64,000 nt of DNA from a bacterium. Its GTDB lineage: Bacteria > Krumholzibacteriota > Krumholzibacteriia > LZORAL124-64-63. Under the pieces are notes generated by a model, which had not been told where the DNA came from, searched no databases, and saw nothing but the letters and a program-made list of their open reading frames with translations. Location of the stretch: the NCBI GenBank assembly GCA_024231905.1, contig JAAEQC010000177.1:1-64000 (forward strand), in the 5' to 3' direction. This document shows positions 16,114-25,294 of the stretch, piece by piece (the first letter of the stretch is position 1; each line of letters starts with the position of its first letter). The translations under genes and the position numbers were made by a program.

Positions 16114-18795
16114 TCAGTGCGTATGCCCGATCAGATAGATCCCACCATCCTCCGCCAGCAACACCTTGGCGAGTTCGGCATCCGCTTCGGCTCCGAAATC
16201 CACCACGACGACGCCGTCGCCCGAGAAACTCGCGTCCGCGGCACCCGTCGTCGTGAATCGCGCGGCGGCGAAACGCGTGTTGTCGTCGACGCCCACATGC
16301 CCGGCGACCACGACCTTGTCGCGGTCGTCGCAGACCACGCTCCGGCCCCAGGCCGACCCCTCGTCGTCGAAGTCCGCCGTCACCCAGCCGTCGTTTCCGA
16401 ACGTCTCGTCGTACCGTCCTTCGTCGTCGTAGCGGCGTACGAGGAAGTCATAGTAGTTGTAGGGGCTCGACACGCTGGCCTTCACGCCGCCGTAGCCGGC
16501 GATCACGACCCGGCCCGCGCCGTCGACATCCAGGGCCCGGCCGAAATCCTGTTGCAGGCCGTCGTAGTTGGGGGCGCTCTTACCGTCGGAACTCCAGCCC
16601 GTGTCGAGGCGGCCGTCATCGTGATAGCAGGCGACGGCGAAGCGCGAGGAGCCTCCGTCCTCTTTCCAGCCCGAGCCCGCTACCAGGATCCTGCCATCGG
16701 GATGGACGACCACATCCCGACCGGCTTCGTCCTCCAGTGAACTGAAGTTCGTCACCTGGATGCCGTCGCCGTCGAAGTCGTTCTTCAAACCGCCGCCACT
16801 GTGCATGCGCGCTACCGCAAAGCGCGTGTCAAGTGTGCCCAGGTCCACATAGCCGCCGACGATGATCTCCGAGCCGTCAGTCGTGACGCCGTACGCCGCC
16901 GATTTGCTACCGCTGTTGATCTCGATGGTGGTCCAGCCCGGGTGTTCGCTACCGGCGTTGAACGTGTCCTCACGCAGCCGGCCTTCGCTGTCGAAGCGGG
17001 CCACGAAGAATTGCGGATGGCCTAGGTTCAGTGAGCCGGCAACGGTGATGGCGCCGCTGCCGTCCACATGCACGGCGTTGATATCCAGGCCCGAGCCGCG
17101 GTCGATGGGTTCGAGCACCACGCCGCCCTGTCCGAAGTCCGGCGCCAGCCGTCCGCCCGCCGTGTACTCGAGCAGAGCGATGCATTGCCGTCCGTCGGCA
17201 ACCGCCGTGCCGGCGACAACGATGCGTCCCGCGGGTGTCAGGGCTGCGCCACCGGTCGTCTCATCCGACGCCCCGGCCAGGTCGGTGACCGTGTAGCCCA
17301 GGTCGCCGAAGCTCTCGTCGTACGAACCGTCGCTCTGCAGTTTCACCAGGGCGAAGCCCTGCTTGCCGGCCGATCCCGGATGGGGCAGGCCGCAATCGAT
17401 GTTGTTGTTGAAGGCCAGGTTGGAAATGAGTTCGACGTAGCGCTCGTGGTCCTCGCGGCCGACGTTCGCCACCGACTTGCGGACGTAGAGGTAGTAGTCC
17501 ACGTAGTCACAAACCGTGAGCCCGTCGCGCCAGTCGTCGGCGTGGGACGCCATGTCGCGCAGATTCTTCCAGGTGGATTTCAGGGACGCCTGGAAGCGGT
17601 CGCCATAGCCCGCGATCTTCGCCTCGTCGTCACGGTCATCGTCGACCCAGTCGGAGAACAGACTCTCCACGTTGCCGATCCAGCGGTAGCCGTCCTCCAC
17701 CGTGCCCTGGGGCCCGCTCGTGTCGCTGCTCGTGTAGGTCTCCAGCGCGTAGTGGGCGACGAAATTGGCCCATCCCTCCTTGAGCGCGACCCGTGGCTCC
17801 TGGGCGCGTCCCGATGTCCATCCGTAGCCGATGCCGGGCCAGCCATAGGAGCCGCCCCAGGCCCGCAAGTGGACCGCGTGGCCGTATTCGTGGGCCACGA
17901 GCTGTCCCACGGGAAACTTCGATTTCTCTGCCAGCAGGATCAGGGAAGCCGACTTGGTCATGCCCTTGCTGGTCCCGTTCGAGGGGTACTCGACCTGCAG
18001 AAGGCCGAAATCGTCCTTGCCGAAGGGGACGTCGTTGTCGCGGTGCAACGCCAGTATGACGTCCACCACGGAGGCATAGTGGTTCACGGCGATGGCATGG
18101 GCGTCGGCCTCGTCGGGGTCGGTTCCGGCGCGCTGGTAGTAGAGGGTGCGGTTGCTCGTGGACGTCCCGGTTGCCAATCGCAGAGGATCGTCCAGATAGT
18201 AGTAGAGAGCATAGAAATCGTCGCGACCCGGTCCGACTGCGAAGGCGTAGTCCTCGCCGTTGAACCGTAGGCGGACACGCAGGTAGTAGTCCCGCCCCTG
18301 GGCGGAGGCCGGGAAGCTGACGCGGAAGCCGCCGTCCGACCCGACCGTGTCGCTGCCGACGACATCGTCGCTGTCCGCTTCGATCACATCGACGACCGTA
18401 TAATAGGCGCCCAACCAATGCTCCGCGCATCCCCGGCACGAGGCGGCCGTGTTGCCGGCGTCGTCCCGACGCGAACTGAAGGTGCCATAGGTGCGCTGGT
18501 CGTTGTAGAAGACGTGGCCGCTGATCGACGCCTCATCGCCGGCCCGGTCCGCCATCAGAACCGGGGCACCGACCGCGATGTCGACCGCGTTCGCACGTGG
18601 ATGGTCGCGGCCGCGCAAGGGGCGGCCGACGGAGAGCGCGGATGCCACGCGGTCCGCGGCGGCCCGCGGCGGTCGCACGCGCGCGCGCTCTGCCTCGGGT
18701 TGTGCCTGCGGCCAGTCGGCTCGGACGTCGACGGCGATTCCGGACATGATGGCCAGTCCGACGGCGCAAGCCGTCAGGAATATACGCTTGCACAT
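16114..18795 (-). CDS. Secreted zinc metallopeptidase with C-terminal delta-60 repeats
   Basis: 893 residues. The signal peptide is about 1-26. Residues about 290-350 hold HEYGH (H302, E303, H306) and a downstream glutamate, E340 in LKEGWANF, which would complete a gluzincin-type zinc site. Before it lies a beta-rich region that could fold like a carboxypeptidase-regulatory domain. From about 505 to the end there are at least seven repeats of about 55 residues of the delta-60 type (G..IVVAG, FAVARY, dG.LD..F..DG). These probably form a propeller or solenoid. The protein should work outside the cell or at the surface, and its substrate is unknown. Family assignment of the peptidase part is tentative. 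Confidence 0.8.
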   Translation of the reverse strand: MCKRIFLTACAVGLAIMSGIAVDVRADWPQAQPEAERARVRPPRAAADRVASALSVGRPLRGRDHPRANAVDIAVGAPVLMADRAGDEASISGHVFYNDQRTYGTFSSRRDDAGNTAASCRGCAEHWLGAYYTVVDVIEADSDDVVGSDTVGSDGGFRVSFPASAQGRDYYLRVRLRFNGEDYAFAVGPGRDDFYALYYYLDDPLRLATGTSTSNRTLYYQRAGTDPDEADAHAIAVNHYASVVDVILALHRDNDVPFGKDDFGLLQVEYPSNGTSKGMTKSASLILLAEKSKFPVGQLVAHEYGHAVHLRAWGGSYGWPGIGYGWTSGRAQEPRVALKEGWANFVAHYALETYTSSDTSGPQGTVEDGYRWIGNVESLFSDWVDDDRDDEAKIAGYGDRFQASLKSTWKNLRDMASHADDWRDGLTVCDYVDYYLYVRKSVANVGREDHERYVELISNLAFNNNIDCGLPHPGSAGKQGFALVKLQSDGSYDESFGDLGYTVTDLAGASDETTGGAALTPAGRIVVAGTAVADGRQCIALLEYTAGGRLAPDFGQGGVVLEPIDRGSGLDINAVHVDGSGAITVAGSLNLGHPQFFVARFDSEGRLREDTFNAGSEHPGWTTIEINSGSKSAAYGVTTDGSEIIVGGYVDLGTLDTRFAVARMHSGGGLKNDFDGDGIQVTNFSSLEDEAGRDVVVHPDGRILVAGSGWKEDGGSSRFAVACYHDDGRLDTGWSSDGKSAPNYDGLQQDFGRALDVDGAGRVVIAGYGGVKASVSSPYNYYDFLVRRYDDEGRYDETFGNDGWVTADFDDEGSAWGRSVVCDDRDKVVVAGHVGVDDNTRFAAARFTTTGAADASFSGDGVVVVDFGAEADAELAKVLLAEDGGIYLIGHTH

Positions 18796-19192
18796 GATAG
18801 TCCCCTCTTCATACGAGTCTCCCGCCTCGACGACGGGATGAACGTGTGTCCCCCAGGCGACATGATAGTTCCGAGTGCCGTAGTAGCGCCATGGGCGTGC
18901 AACGGTGAGCTGCGATCATGTTTCCGCCGACCGATTGTAATAGAGTTTCGGTGCGGTCCCCTCCATGCGGTACGGCTCGGTGATGGTCTCCTCGCCGCGA
19001 AGGCCCTCTGGACTTCCCCCAGTTTCATAGACACCCAGAAGCCCACAGTTGCACCCCTGCGCCCACCGAACCTTCCATCCGTCTTGTCCTCGCAGCGGTT
19101 ACGACGACCCACCATCACCTTGAGATCCCCCCCACTATTTTGTATGGTGCCAGAGCCCCCGAGAAGCCCAGCCCTCAGCCTTGGAGATGGGG
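18796..19192. other. Divergent intergenic region between metallopeptidase and TonB-system operon
   Basis: No convincing coding frame. It must carry the promoters of both flanking genes. The only hint is a TTGAGA (19120-19125) followed 15 bases later by TGTATG, ahead of the DUF3450 gene, which is too weak to call. Confidence 0.5.
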
Positions 19193-19987
19193 ATGAAACA
19201 CCGTCCCACCGCCGCGCGGAACCTCGCCTGGTTCCTACCGTCCCTCGTGCTCGCACTGGCGGTCACCGCCGTCACCGCCCAGGACCTCGACCAGGTCATG
19301 CAGGCCGGCGCCGACCGGATCCAGGTGGCCCAGGCCTCCCAGGAGCGGATCGATCAGGTGGTCGACCAAACCGACGGCCTGGAGTCCGAGTACAAGCAGA
19401 TCCTGAAGCAGCTCGACGGTCTGCGCGTGTACAACGACTACATGCAGCGGCAGATCGAGAACCAGGAACTGGAACTGGCCGCCCTGCGCGCGAACCTGGA
19501 CCAGGTGGGCGTGGTCGAGCGCCAGATCATGCCCCTGATGATCCGCATGCTCGACGGTCTGGAGAAGTTCATCGGGCTGGACGTGCCCTTCCTCATGGAC
19601 GAGCGGTTGACCCGGGTCGAGCGCTTGCGCGTCCTCATGGAGCGGGCCGACATCACCCTGGCCGAGAAGTTCCGCCGCCTGACCGAGGCCTTCCAGATCG
19701 AGAACGACTTCGGGCGCACCATCGAGATCTACAAGGACGCCCTGGACATCGAAGGAGCCACCCTCGAGGTGAATGTGCTCCGCCTCGGACGGATCGGGCT
19801 CTACTACCAGACCAACGACGCCTCGGCCACCGGCCAGTGGGACCGCACGGCCGGAGCCTGGACACCGCTCACCGGCGGCCGCGAGCGCGCCGAGATCAGG
19901 CGGGGCATCCGCATCGCCCGCAAGCTCGTCGCTCCGGACCTGCTGTTGCTTCCGGTCCCGGCCCCGGCCGCGGAGGTGACGCCATGA
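19193..19987 (+). CDS. DUF3450 periplasmic coiled-coil protein of a TonB energy system
   Basis: 264 residues from the ATG at 19193, which has ggag seven bases upstream. Starts at 19181 and 19187 overlap that site. The signal peptide is about 1-29. The rest is helical with a long coiled coil (about 35-120) and then the DUF3450 core with GLDVPFLMDERLTRVERLR and a beta-rich end around GRIGLYYQTND. In known clusters DUF3450 always accompanies a TtpC-type ExbB, an ExbB/ExbD pair and TonB, and is thought to help transduce energy to outer-membrane receptors. It overlaps the next gene by four bases (ATGA). Confidence 0.88.
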   Translation: MKHRPTAARNLAWFLPSLVLALAVTAVTAQDLDQVMQAGADRIQVAQASQERIDQVVDQTDGLESEYKQILKQLDGLRVYNDYMQRQIENQELELAALRANLDQVGVVERQIMPLMIRMLDGLEKFIGLDVPFLMDERLTRVERLRVLMERADITLAEKFRRLTEAFQIENDFGRTIEIYKDALDIEGATLEVNVLRLGRIGLYYQTNDASATGQWDRTAGAWTPLTGGRERAEIRRGIRIARKLVAPDLLLLPVPAPAAEVTP

Positions 19988-21342
19988 ACGCGCGCCTCCT
20001 CATGATCCTCGCCGTTCTGCTGCTCGCCGTACCGACCGTGGCCCAGGACGAGAGCGCCGCCGACCTGGACGACCTGCTGCGCATGGTCCAGCAGGGCCGC
20101 ACCGACGACGAGTCGGTGAATCGCCGGCGCGAGGCGGAATTCCGAGCCGCCCAGGGCCGCCAGCAGCAGCTCCTGGACGACGCCCGCCAGCAGCTCCGCG
20201 AGGCCGAACGCCTCAGCGAGCGCCTGGAGAACACCTACAACGACAACGACATCCTGCTGGTGGACGTCACCGAGCAGATGGACCGCCGCCTGGGCTCCCT
20301 CAAGGAACTCTTCGGCGTGCTCCAACAGGTCACCGGCGACACCAAGGCCTTCCTGGACATCTCCGTCACCAGCGCCCAGTTCCCGGGCCGGGGCGATTTC
20401 CTGCTGGAGCTGAACCGCAAGCTGGGTTCGGACGCGGCGCTGCCGTCCATCGAGGAGATCGAGCGCCTGTGGTTCCTCATGCAGCAGGAGATGACCGAGA
20501 CGGGCAAGGTCGTGCGCTTCGGAGCCACGGTCATCGCCCGGGACGGCCGCGAGATCCAGGAAGACGTGGTCCGCGTGGGCGGCTTCAACCTGGTGGCCGA
20601 CGGCCGCTACCTGCAGTTCACCCCCGAGACGGGCAACCTCTCGGAACTGGCGCGCCAGCCCCAGGGCCGGTTCACCAAGACCACGTCCGAACTGGTGGGC
20701 GCCACCGACGGCAATATCGTCTTCGGCGTCGACCCCACCCGCGGACAGATCCTCGCCACCTACCTGGACCGCCCCTCCCTGCGCGAGCGCGTGGACCAGG
20801 GCGGCGTGGTGGGCTACGTGATCATCGCCCTGGGTATCGTGGGCCTGCTGCTGTCCCTGGAGCGCCTGGTAAGCCTCGGCCTGGCCAGCGCCAAGGTGAA
20901 GGCCCAGGTCAAGAGTTCGACTGCCAGCAAGGACAACCCCCTGGGCCGCGTCCTGCTGGTGGCCGAGGAGCAGGGAGACAGCGACCTGGAGACCCTCGAA
21001 CTCAAGCTGGGCGAGGCCATCTTCAAGGAAGTGCCGAAGCTCACGCGGTCCCTGCTGTTCATCAAGATCATCAGCGTGGTGGCGCCCCTGCTGGGCCTGC
21101 TGGGCACGGTGACGGGCATGATCGTCACCTTCCAGTCCATCACCCTCTTCGGCACGGGCGACCCCAAGCTCATGGCCGGGGGCATCTCCCAGGCCCTGGT
21201 GACGACGGTGCTGGGCCTGACGGTGGCCATCCCGGTGGTGCTGCTGCACACGCTGGTTTCGGGACGGAGCAAGAGCATCCTGCACGTGCTGCAGGAGCAG
21301 AGCGCGGGCATCGTGGCCGTGCGCTCGGGCAAGGGTAAGTAA
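19984..21342 (+). CDS. TtpC-like MotA/TolQ/ExbB proton-channel protein with periplasmic coiled-coil extension
   Basis: 452 residues, counted from the ATG at 19984 that overlaps the DUF3450 stop. The open frame extends far upstream, but only by chance. It has a signal peptide (1-21), a periplasmic coiled coil (about 45-110), a mixed region, and then three membrane helices (near 277-300, 350-378 and 395-420) with the ExbB/TolQ core LLGLLGTVTGMI and GTGDPKLMAGGISQALVTTVLGL. This long ExbB form is the TtpC component of TonB2-type systems, which use proton flow to power TonB. Confidence 0.9.
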   Translation: MNARLLMILAVLLLAVPTVAQDESAADLDDLLRMVQQGRTDDESVNRRREAEFRAAQGRQQQLLDDARQQLREAERLSERLENTYNDNDILLVDVTEQMDRRLGSLKELFGVLQQVTGDTKAFLDISVTSAQFPGRGDFLLELNRKLGSDAALPSIEEIERLWFLMQQEMTETGKVVRFGATVIARDGREIQEDVVRVGGFNLVADGRYLQFTPETGNLSELARQPQGRFTKTTSELVGATDGNIVFGVDPTRGQILATYLDRPSLRERVDQGGVVGYVIIALGIVGLLLSLERLVSLGLASAKVKAQVKSSTASKDNPLGRVLLVAEEQGDSDLETLELKLGEAIFKEVPKLTRSLLFIKIISVVAPLLGLLGTVTGMIVTFQSITLFGTGDPKLMAGGISQALVTTVLGLTVAIPVVLLHTLVSGRSKSILHVLQEQSAGIVAVRSGKGK

Positions 21343-21345
21343 GTC

Positions 21346-21882
21346 ATGCAGGTGCTGTTCGACGGCTACACCGCGATCCGCGACTTCATGGAGCTGGGAG
21401 GCCCCGTGTTGAACGCCATCGCCGTGACGATCCTCCTCATGTGGATCCTCATCGTCGAACGCGTCATCTACTTCCGCAGCGAACACGGACGGCGGGTGGC
21501 GGCCGAGCAACGGGCGTGGGCGGAGCAGCAGGAGCACCGGTCCTGGTACGCGCGGCAGATCAAGACGGGCATCGTTTCGCGCCTGACGCGATCGGCCCAC
21601 GGCCCCATCCCCATGATCAAGACGCTGGTGGCGTTGTGTCCCCTGCTGGGTCTGGTGGGCACGGTGACCGGCATGATCGAGGTCTTCGACGTGCTGGCGC
21701 TGTCGGGCACGGGGAACGCGCGCTCCATGGCCGCGGGCGTCTCCAAGGCCACCATCCCCACCATGGCCGGCATGGTGGGCGCCCTGTCGGGCGTGTTCGC
21801 GGCGGCGCTGCTGACGCGGGCGGCGGGCCGGGCGGTCAAGGGCCTGGACGAGATCTTCATCAACGACGGGCGGAGTGATTGA
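21346..21882 (+). CDS. exbB: ExbB/TolQ-family proton channel
   Basis: 178 residues with three membrane helices. The core reads LLGLVGTVTGMIEVF, then SGTGNARSMAAGVSKATIPTMAGM, the ExbB signature that lines the proton path with ExbD. It follows the TtpC-like gene after three bases. The following exbD ATG at 21882 shares its last base. It is expected to form a pentamer around an ExbD dimer in the inner membrane and energise TonB. Confidence 0.92.
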   Translation: MQVLFDGYTAIRDFMELGGPVLNAIAVTILLMWILIVERVIYFRSEHGRRVAAEQRAWAEQQEHRSWYARQIKTGIVSRLTRSAHGPIPMIKTLVALCPLLGLVGTVTGMIEVFDVLALSGTGNARSMAAGVSKATIPTMAGMVGALSGVFAAALLTRAAGRAVKGLDEIFINDGRSD

Positions 21883-22298
21883 TGAGACAGGGATTCAAGA
21901 CATTCCAGCCCGAAGAGGACGAGCAGGAGATCAACATCACGCCCATGCTCGACGTGGTGTTCATCATGCTCATCTTCTTCATCGTCACCGCCTCCTTCGT
22001 CAAGGAGTCGGGCATCGACGTCAACAAGCCCGAAGCCGCCACCACCCAGGCCAAGGAGAAGGCCAACATCCTCATCGCCATCGACGCCGACGGGGACATC
22101 TGGATCGACCGCCGGCAGGTGGACCCCCGCGCCGTGCGGGCCAACATCGAACGGCTCCACGCCGAGAATCCCCAGGGCACGGTGGTCATCCAGGCGGACG
22201 ACAACGCCCGTACCGGGGTGCTGGTGCAGGTCATGGACGCGGCGCGATTGGCCGGCGTGTACGACGTGGCCATCGCCGCCACCGAGACGGGACCGTGA
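21882..22298 (+). CDS. exbD: ExbD/TolR-family biopolymer transport protein
   Basis: 138 residues from the ATG at 21882 (a TTG three bases upstream is in frame). A cytoplasmic tail of about 20 residues is followed by one membrane helix containing the proton-carrying aspartate in TPMLDVVFIMLIFF, then a periplasmic domain with ILIAIDADGDIWID and VVIQADD. It pairs with the ExbB upstream in the same operon. Confidence 0.93.
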   Translation: MRQGFKTFQPEEDEQEINITPMLDVVFIMLIFFIVTASFVKESGIDVNKPEAATTQAKEKANILIAIDADGDIWIDRRQVDPRAVRANIERLHAENPQGTVVIQADDNARTGVLVQVMDAARLAGVYDVAIAATETGP

Positions 22299-22309
22299 GG
22301 TAGCAGCGG

Positions 22310-22921
22310 ATGATCGTCAGGTACCTGGCAGCCACCGTGATCGGAGCCCTGGTGACCCTGGGCGTGCTCTTCACCATGCACACCCTCATCGCCACCCCCC
22401 AGAGCAAGCTCGACGAGTCGGGCCAGCGCCACTTCGTGGACTTCGTGCGGGTGCAGCGCGAGGAGACGGTCGAGCGCAAGGACCGGCGGCGCGACAAGCC
22501 CACCGCCCCGGAGAATCCGCCCCCCGAAGCGGTCCAGCCCCGGGTCGATACGGTGGAGGACACCCGCATGGAAGTATCCGTTCCCACGGCCCCCATGGAC
22601 GTGGGCGTGGAGATGTCCGTGGCCAACCTGGGCCTGGTGGCCAGCGACGGCGACTACCTGCCCATCGTGAAGATCGCGCCGGTGTATCCACCCGTGGCCC
22701 AGTCCCGCGGCATCGAGGGGCACTGCCTGGTGGAGTACACGGTGACCACCGCCGGCACGGTGAAGGACGTGATCGTGGTGGAGTCCGATCCCAAGGGCAT
22801 CTTCGACCGGGTTTCCATCCAGGCGGCCCTGAAGTTCAAATACCGCCCCCGCGTGGTGAACGGCGAACCCATCGAGGTGCGCGGAGTGCGCAACCTCTTC
22901 CGCTACGAACTGGAGCACTGA
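22310..22921 (+). CDS. tonB: TonB-family energy transducer
   Basis: 203 residues. One N-terminal membrane helix (about 5-27) is followed by a short Pro- and charge-rich linker (about 50-95) and a complete TonB C-terminal domain (about 115-203) with PVYPPVAQSRGIEGHCLVEYTV and FKYRPRVVNGEPIEV. The short linker is typical of TonB2-type proteins. It should contact the TonB box of outer-membrane receptors, such as the one at 29202-31433. Confidence 0.92.
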   Translation: MIVRYLAATVIGALVTLGVLFTMHTLIATPQSKLDESGQRHFVDFVRVQREETVERKDRRRDKPTAPENPPPEAVQPRVDTVEDTRMEVSVPTAPMDVGVEMSVANLGLVASDGDYLPIVKIAPVYPPVAQSRGIEGHCLVEYTVTTAGTVKDVIVVESDPKGIFDRVSIQAALKFKYRPRVVNGEPIEVRGVRNLFRYELEH

Positions 22922-24166
22922 GTGGGCATGCGGCGTCGCATCCTTGGTCTGGTCATGGGCCTGCTGGCCCTGCTGCCGGCGGCGGGCCCCGCGGCCGGCC
23001 AGACGGCCATGCGCGAGAAGGTGTACGAGAAGCTGAGCAAGGCCCAGGAAGCGGCCGAAGCCCAGGACTGGGACAAGGCCTACGACTACCTGGGCGACGT
23101 GGAGCGCATGCGTGACCTGGACGGCCAGGAAAAAGCCCAGCTCTGGACCGCCTACGGCTACACCTACTTCGCCCAGGAAGAGTACACCGAAAGCGCCACA
23201 GCCTACGCCAAGGTGTTGGAACTGGAGGAGGTGCCCGAGGCCCTGCGCACCAGCGCTCTCTACACCCTGGGCCAGCTCCATTTCCACCTGGAGCACTACG
23301 ACGTGGCTGCCGGACACCTGGAGTCCTGGCTGACCGCCAACGCCGACCCCGGCCCCGAGGCCCACGTGCTCCTGGGCCAGGCCTACTACCAGCTGGACCG
23401 TCCCGAAGACGCCGCAGCGTCCATACGCCAGGCCGTGGCCATCAACCAACGGCGAGGCAAGCCCGTCCAGGAGAACTGGTACGCCCTGCTGCGGGTCATC
23501 TACTTCGAGCTGGAAGACTACGACGCGCTGCTGGACATCCTGGAGACCCTGGTCATGGAGTTCCCGGCCAAGGAGTACTGGGTCCACCTGTCGTCGGCCT
23601 ACGGGGAAATGGGCGACGAGGACCGGCAGCTGGCCGCCTACGAGATGGCCCACGTGCAGGGCTATCTCACCAACGGTTCGGAACTGGTGCTGCTGGCCCA
23701 ACTGCTCATGCGCGGCGGCGTGCCCTACCGGGCGGGCGTGGTGCTGGAAGCCGGCCTCGACAGCGGGACCATCGAGAACACGGCCCGCCACTGGCGCCTG
23801 CTTTCGCAAGCCTGGACCCTGGCCCAGGAACACCAGCGCGCCATCGAGTCGCTGACGCGGGCGGCCGAGCTGTCGGACGACGGCGAACTGGACGCGCTCC
23901 TGGCCCAGAGCTACGCCAATCTCGGCCAGTGGGAGCAGTCGGTGGACGCTGCCACGGTGGCCCTGCGCAAGGGCGTGGACGAGCCCCACGAGCTACAGAT
24001 GATGCAGGGGATGGCGCTCTTCGAACTCGGCAGGCTGGGCGACGCGCGGGAGGCGTTCGCGGCGGCCCAGGGATCGGCCGACGGGCGGGAGACGGCTACT
24101 CGGTGGTTGGTCTATCTGGAGCGGGAAGAAGCGCGTCTGCGGGAGCTGGGAATCGGGCAGGACTAG
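22922..24166 (+). CDS. Periplasmic TPR protein of the TonB operon
   Basis: 414 residues from the GTG directly after the tonB stop. The ATG at 22928 is an equally good start. It has a signal peptide (about 1-26) and then TPR repeats nearly throughout, with the WxxLGxxYY and AAxxxxxAL patterns recurring. TPR proteins commonly close DUF3450/TtpC/ExbBD/TonB operons and are assumed to scaffold the machinery in the periplasm. It ends 14 bases from the convergent LysR gene. Confidence 0.88.
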   Translation: MGMRRRILGLVMGLLALLPAAGPAAGQTAMREKVYEKLSKAQEAAEAQDWDKAYDYLGDVERMRDLDGQEKAQLWTAYGYTYFAQEEYTESATAYAKVLELEEVPEALRTSALYTLGQLHFHLEHYDVAAGHLESWLTANADPGPEAHVLLGQAYYQLDRPEDAAASIRQAVAINQRRGKPVQENWYALLRVIYFELEDYDALLDILETLVMEFPAKEYWVHLSSAYGEMGDEDRQLAAYEMAHVQGYLTNGSELVLLAQLLMRGGVPYRAGVVLEAGLDSGTIENTARHWRLLSQAWTLAQEHQRAIESLTRAAELSDDGELDALLAQSYANLGQWEQSVDAATVALRKGVDEPHELQMMQGMALFELGRLGDAREAFAAAQGSADGRETATRWLVYLEREEARLRELGIGQD

Positions 24167-24180
24167 CGCCGGCCCGTAGC

Positions 24181-25068
24181 CTAGTTGACCCTCCCCCGAT
24201 CCACCACCTCCAGGAATCTCCTCAACACGGCATTCTCCTCGTGCCGCTTCCACACCATGGTGATCTCCATCTTCGGCCACACCGCGGACACCGGTCGGTA
24301 CACCACTCCCGGCGTCTGCTGGCGCGAGGCGGACCTGGCCACCGGGGTCACGCCGAGGCCCCCCGCCGCCAGGGCCAACGCCGTGTGCTGGCCGGACACC
24401 GCGAAGTCCGTACGGGGCTCGAAGCCCGCCTGGCGACAACTGCCGACCACCGCGTTGACGATTCCCTGCTGCTCCTCGGTGGGCGGCAGGATGAGGTTCA
24501 CGCCCTCCAGAGCCGACAGGGGGATCTTCTTGAGGCGGGCGATATCGTGGTTCTCGGGAACGGCCAACCAGAAAGTCTCCGAAGCGACGCGGACCGACTC
24601 GAGACCACCCAGGTCGTGGTCATAGGTCTGGACGAAGCCCACCGAGAGCCGGTCGCTCCGCACGGCAGCCAACAGGTCGGTGGTGTCCATCTCGAACAGG
24701 GCCAGGCGGACGTTCCGGAGCCCCTTCTGCAGCTTCTTGACCAGGCCGAGGATCTTCGTGTCCAGGGCAACGGGCACGATCCCGAGCTTGAGTTCGCCCA
24801 CCTCGCCCACGGAGGTGCGGCGGCAGAACTCCATGGTGTGGTCGACCTTTTCCAGGATGCTGACCGCGTGCTTGTGGAAGGCCTCGCCGGCGGCCGTCAG
24901 CCGTACCGAGCGTTTCGTCCGCTCGAAGAGCTTCAGGTCCAGCTCCTCCTCCAGGCGCCGGATCTGCATGCTCAAGGGGGGCTGAGTCATATGCAGACGC
25001 TTGGCGGCATTGGAGAAGTGGAGCTCCTCGGCCACGGTCACGAAGTAGAGCAGTTGGCGGATTTCCAT
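24181..25068 (-). CDS. LysR-family transcriptional regulator
   Basis: 295 residues from the ATG at 25068; a longer start at 25107 would add 13 non-conserved residues. The helix-turn-helix is typical (LLYFVTVAEELHFSNAAKRL, MTQPPLSMQIRRLEEEL). The rest is the effector-binding domain with GEVGELKLGIVPVA. It closely resembles the LysR protein at 51090-51962 along its whole length. No divergent target gene lies next to it, so its regulon cannot be inferred. Confidence 0.92.
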   Translation of the reverse strand: MEIRQLLYFVTVAEELHFSNAAKRLHMTQPPLSMQIRRLEEELDLKLFERTKRSVRLTAAGEAFHKHAVSILEKVDHTMEFCRRTSVGEVGELKLGIVPVALDTKILGLVKKLQKGLRNVRLALFEMDTTDLLAAVRSDRLSVGFVQTYDHDLGGLESVRVASETFWLAVPENHDIARLKKIPLSALEGVNLILPPTEEQQGIVNAVVGSCRQAGFEPRTDFAVSGQHTALALAAGGLGVTPVARSASRQQTPGVVYRPVSAVWPKMEITMVWKRHEENAVLRRFLEVVDRGRVN

Positions 25069-25294
25069 GGGTTCCTGCCTGGCGGTCCGGCTGTCCCCGG
25101 GGCCCATAGGATCGGGTTCGGAGTTGTCCCGGAAGCCGCCTGTCGAGTGGCGGACTTCCGGCGTCGCTGAACCTACGGACCCCGGGCCACCGACGGTCTG
25201 AAATCCGCCTAACAGATGCCTAATCTTTCGGTGTTAGGTCGAATACCGCGCCGAGAGGCGCCCAGATCGGCCATTGGGCGGGACCGGACCGGGA

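Noticed and set aside
19120-19146. Possible promoter (TTGAGA, TGTATG) before the DUF3450 gene
   Set aside because: The spacing of 15 bases and weak -10 make it no better than chance.
18418-19983. Long open frame running into the TtpC-like gene from upstream
   Set aside because: It crosses the metallopeptidase gene, the promoter region and the DUF3450 gene in the wrong frame; the true start is the ATG at 19984 with a signal peptide and an ATGA overlap.
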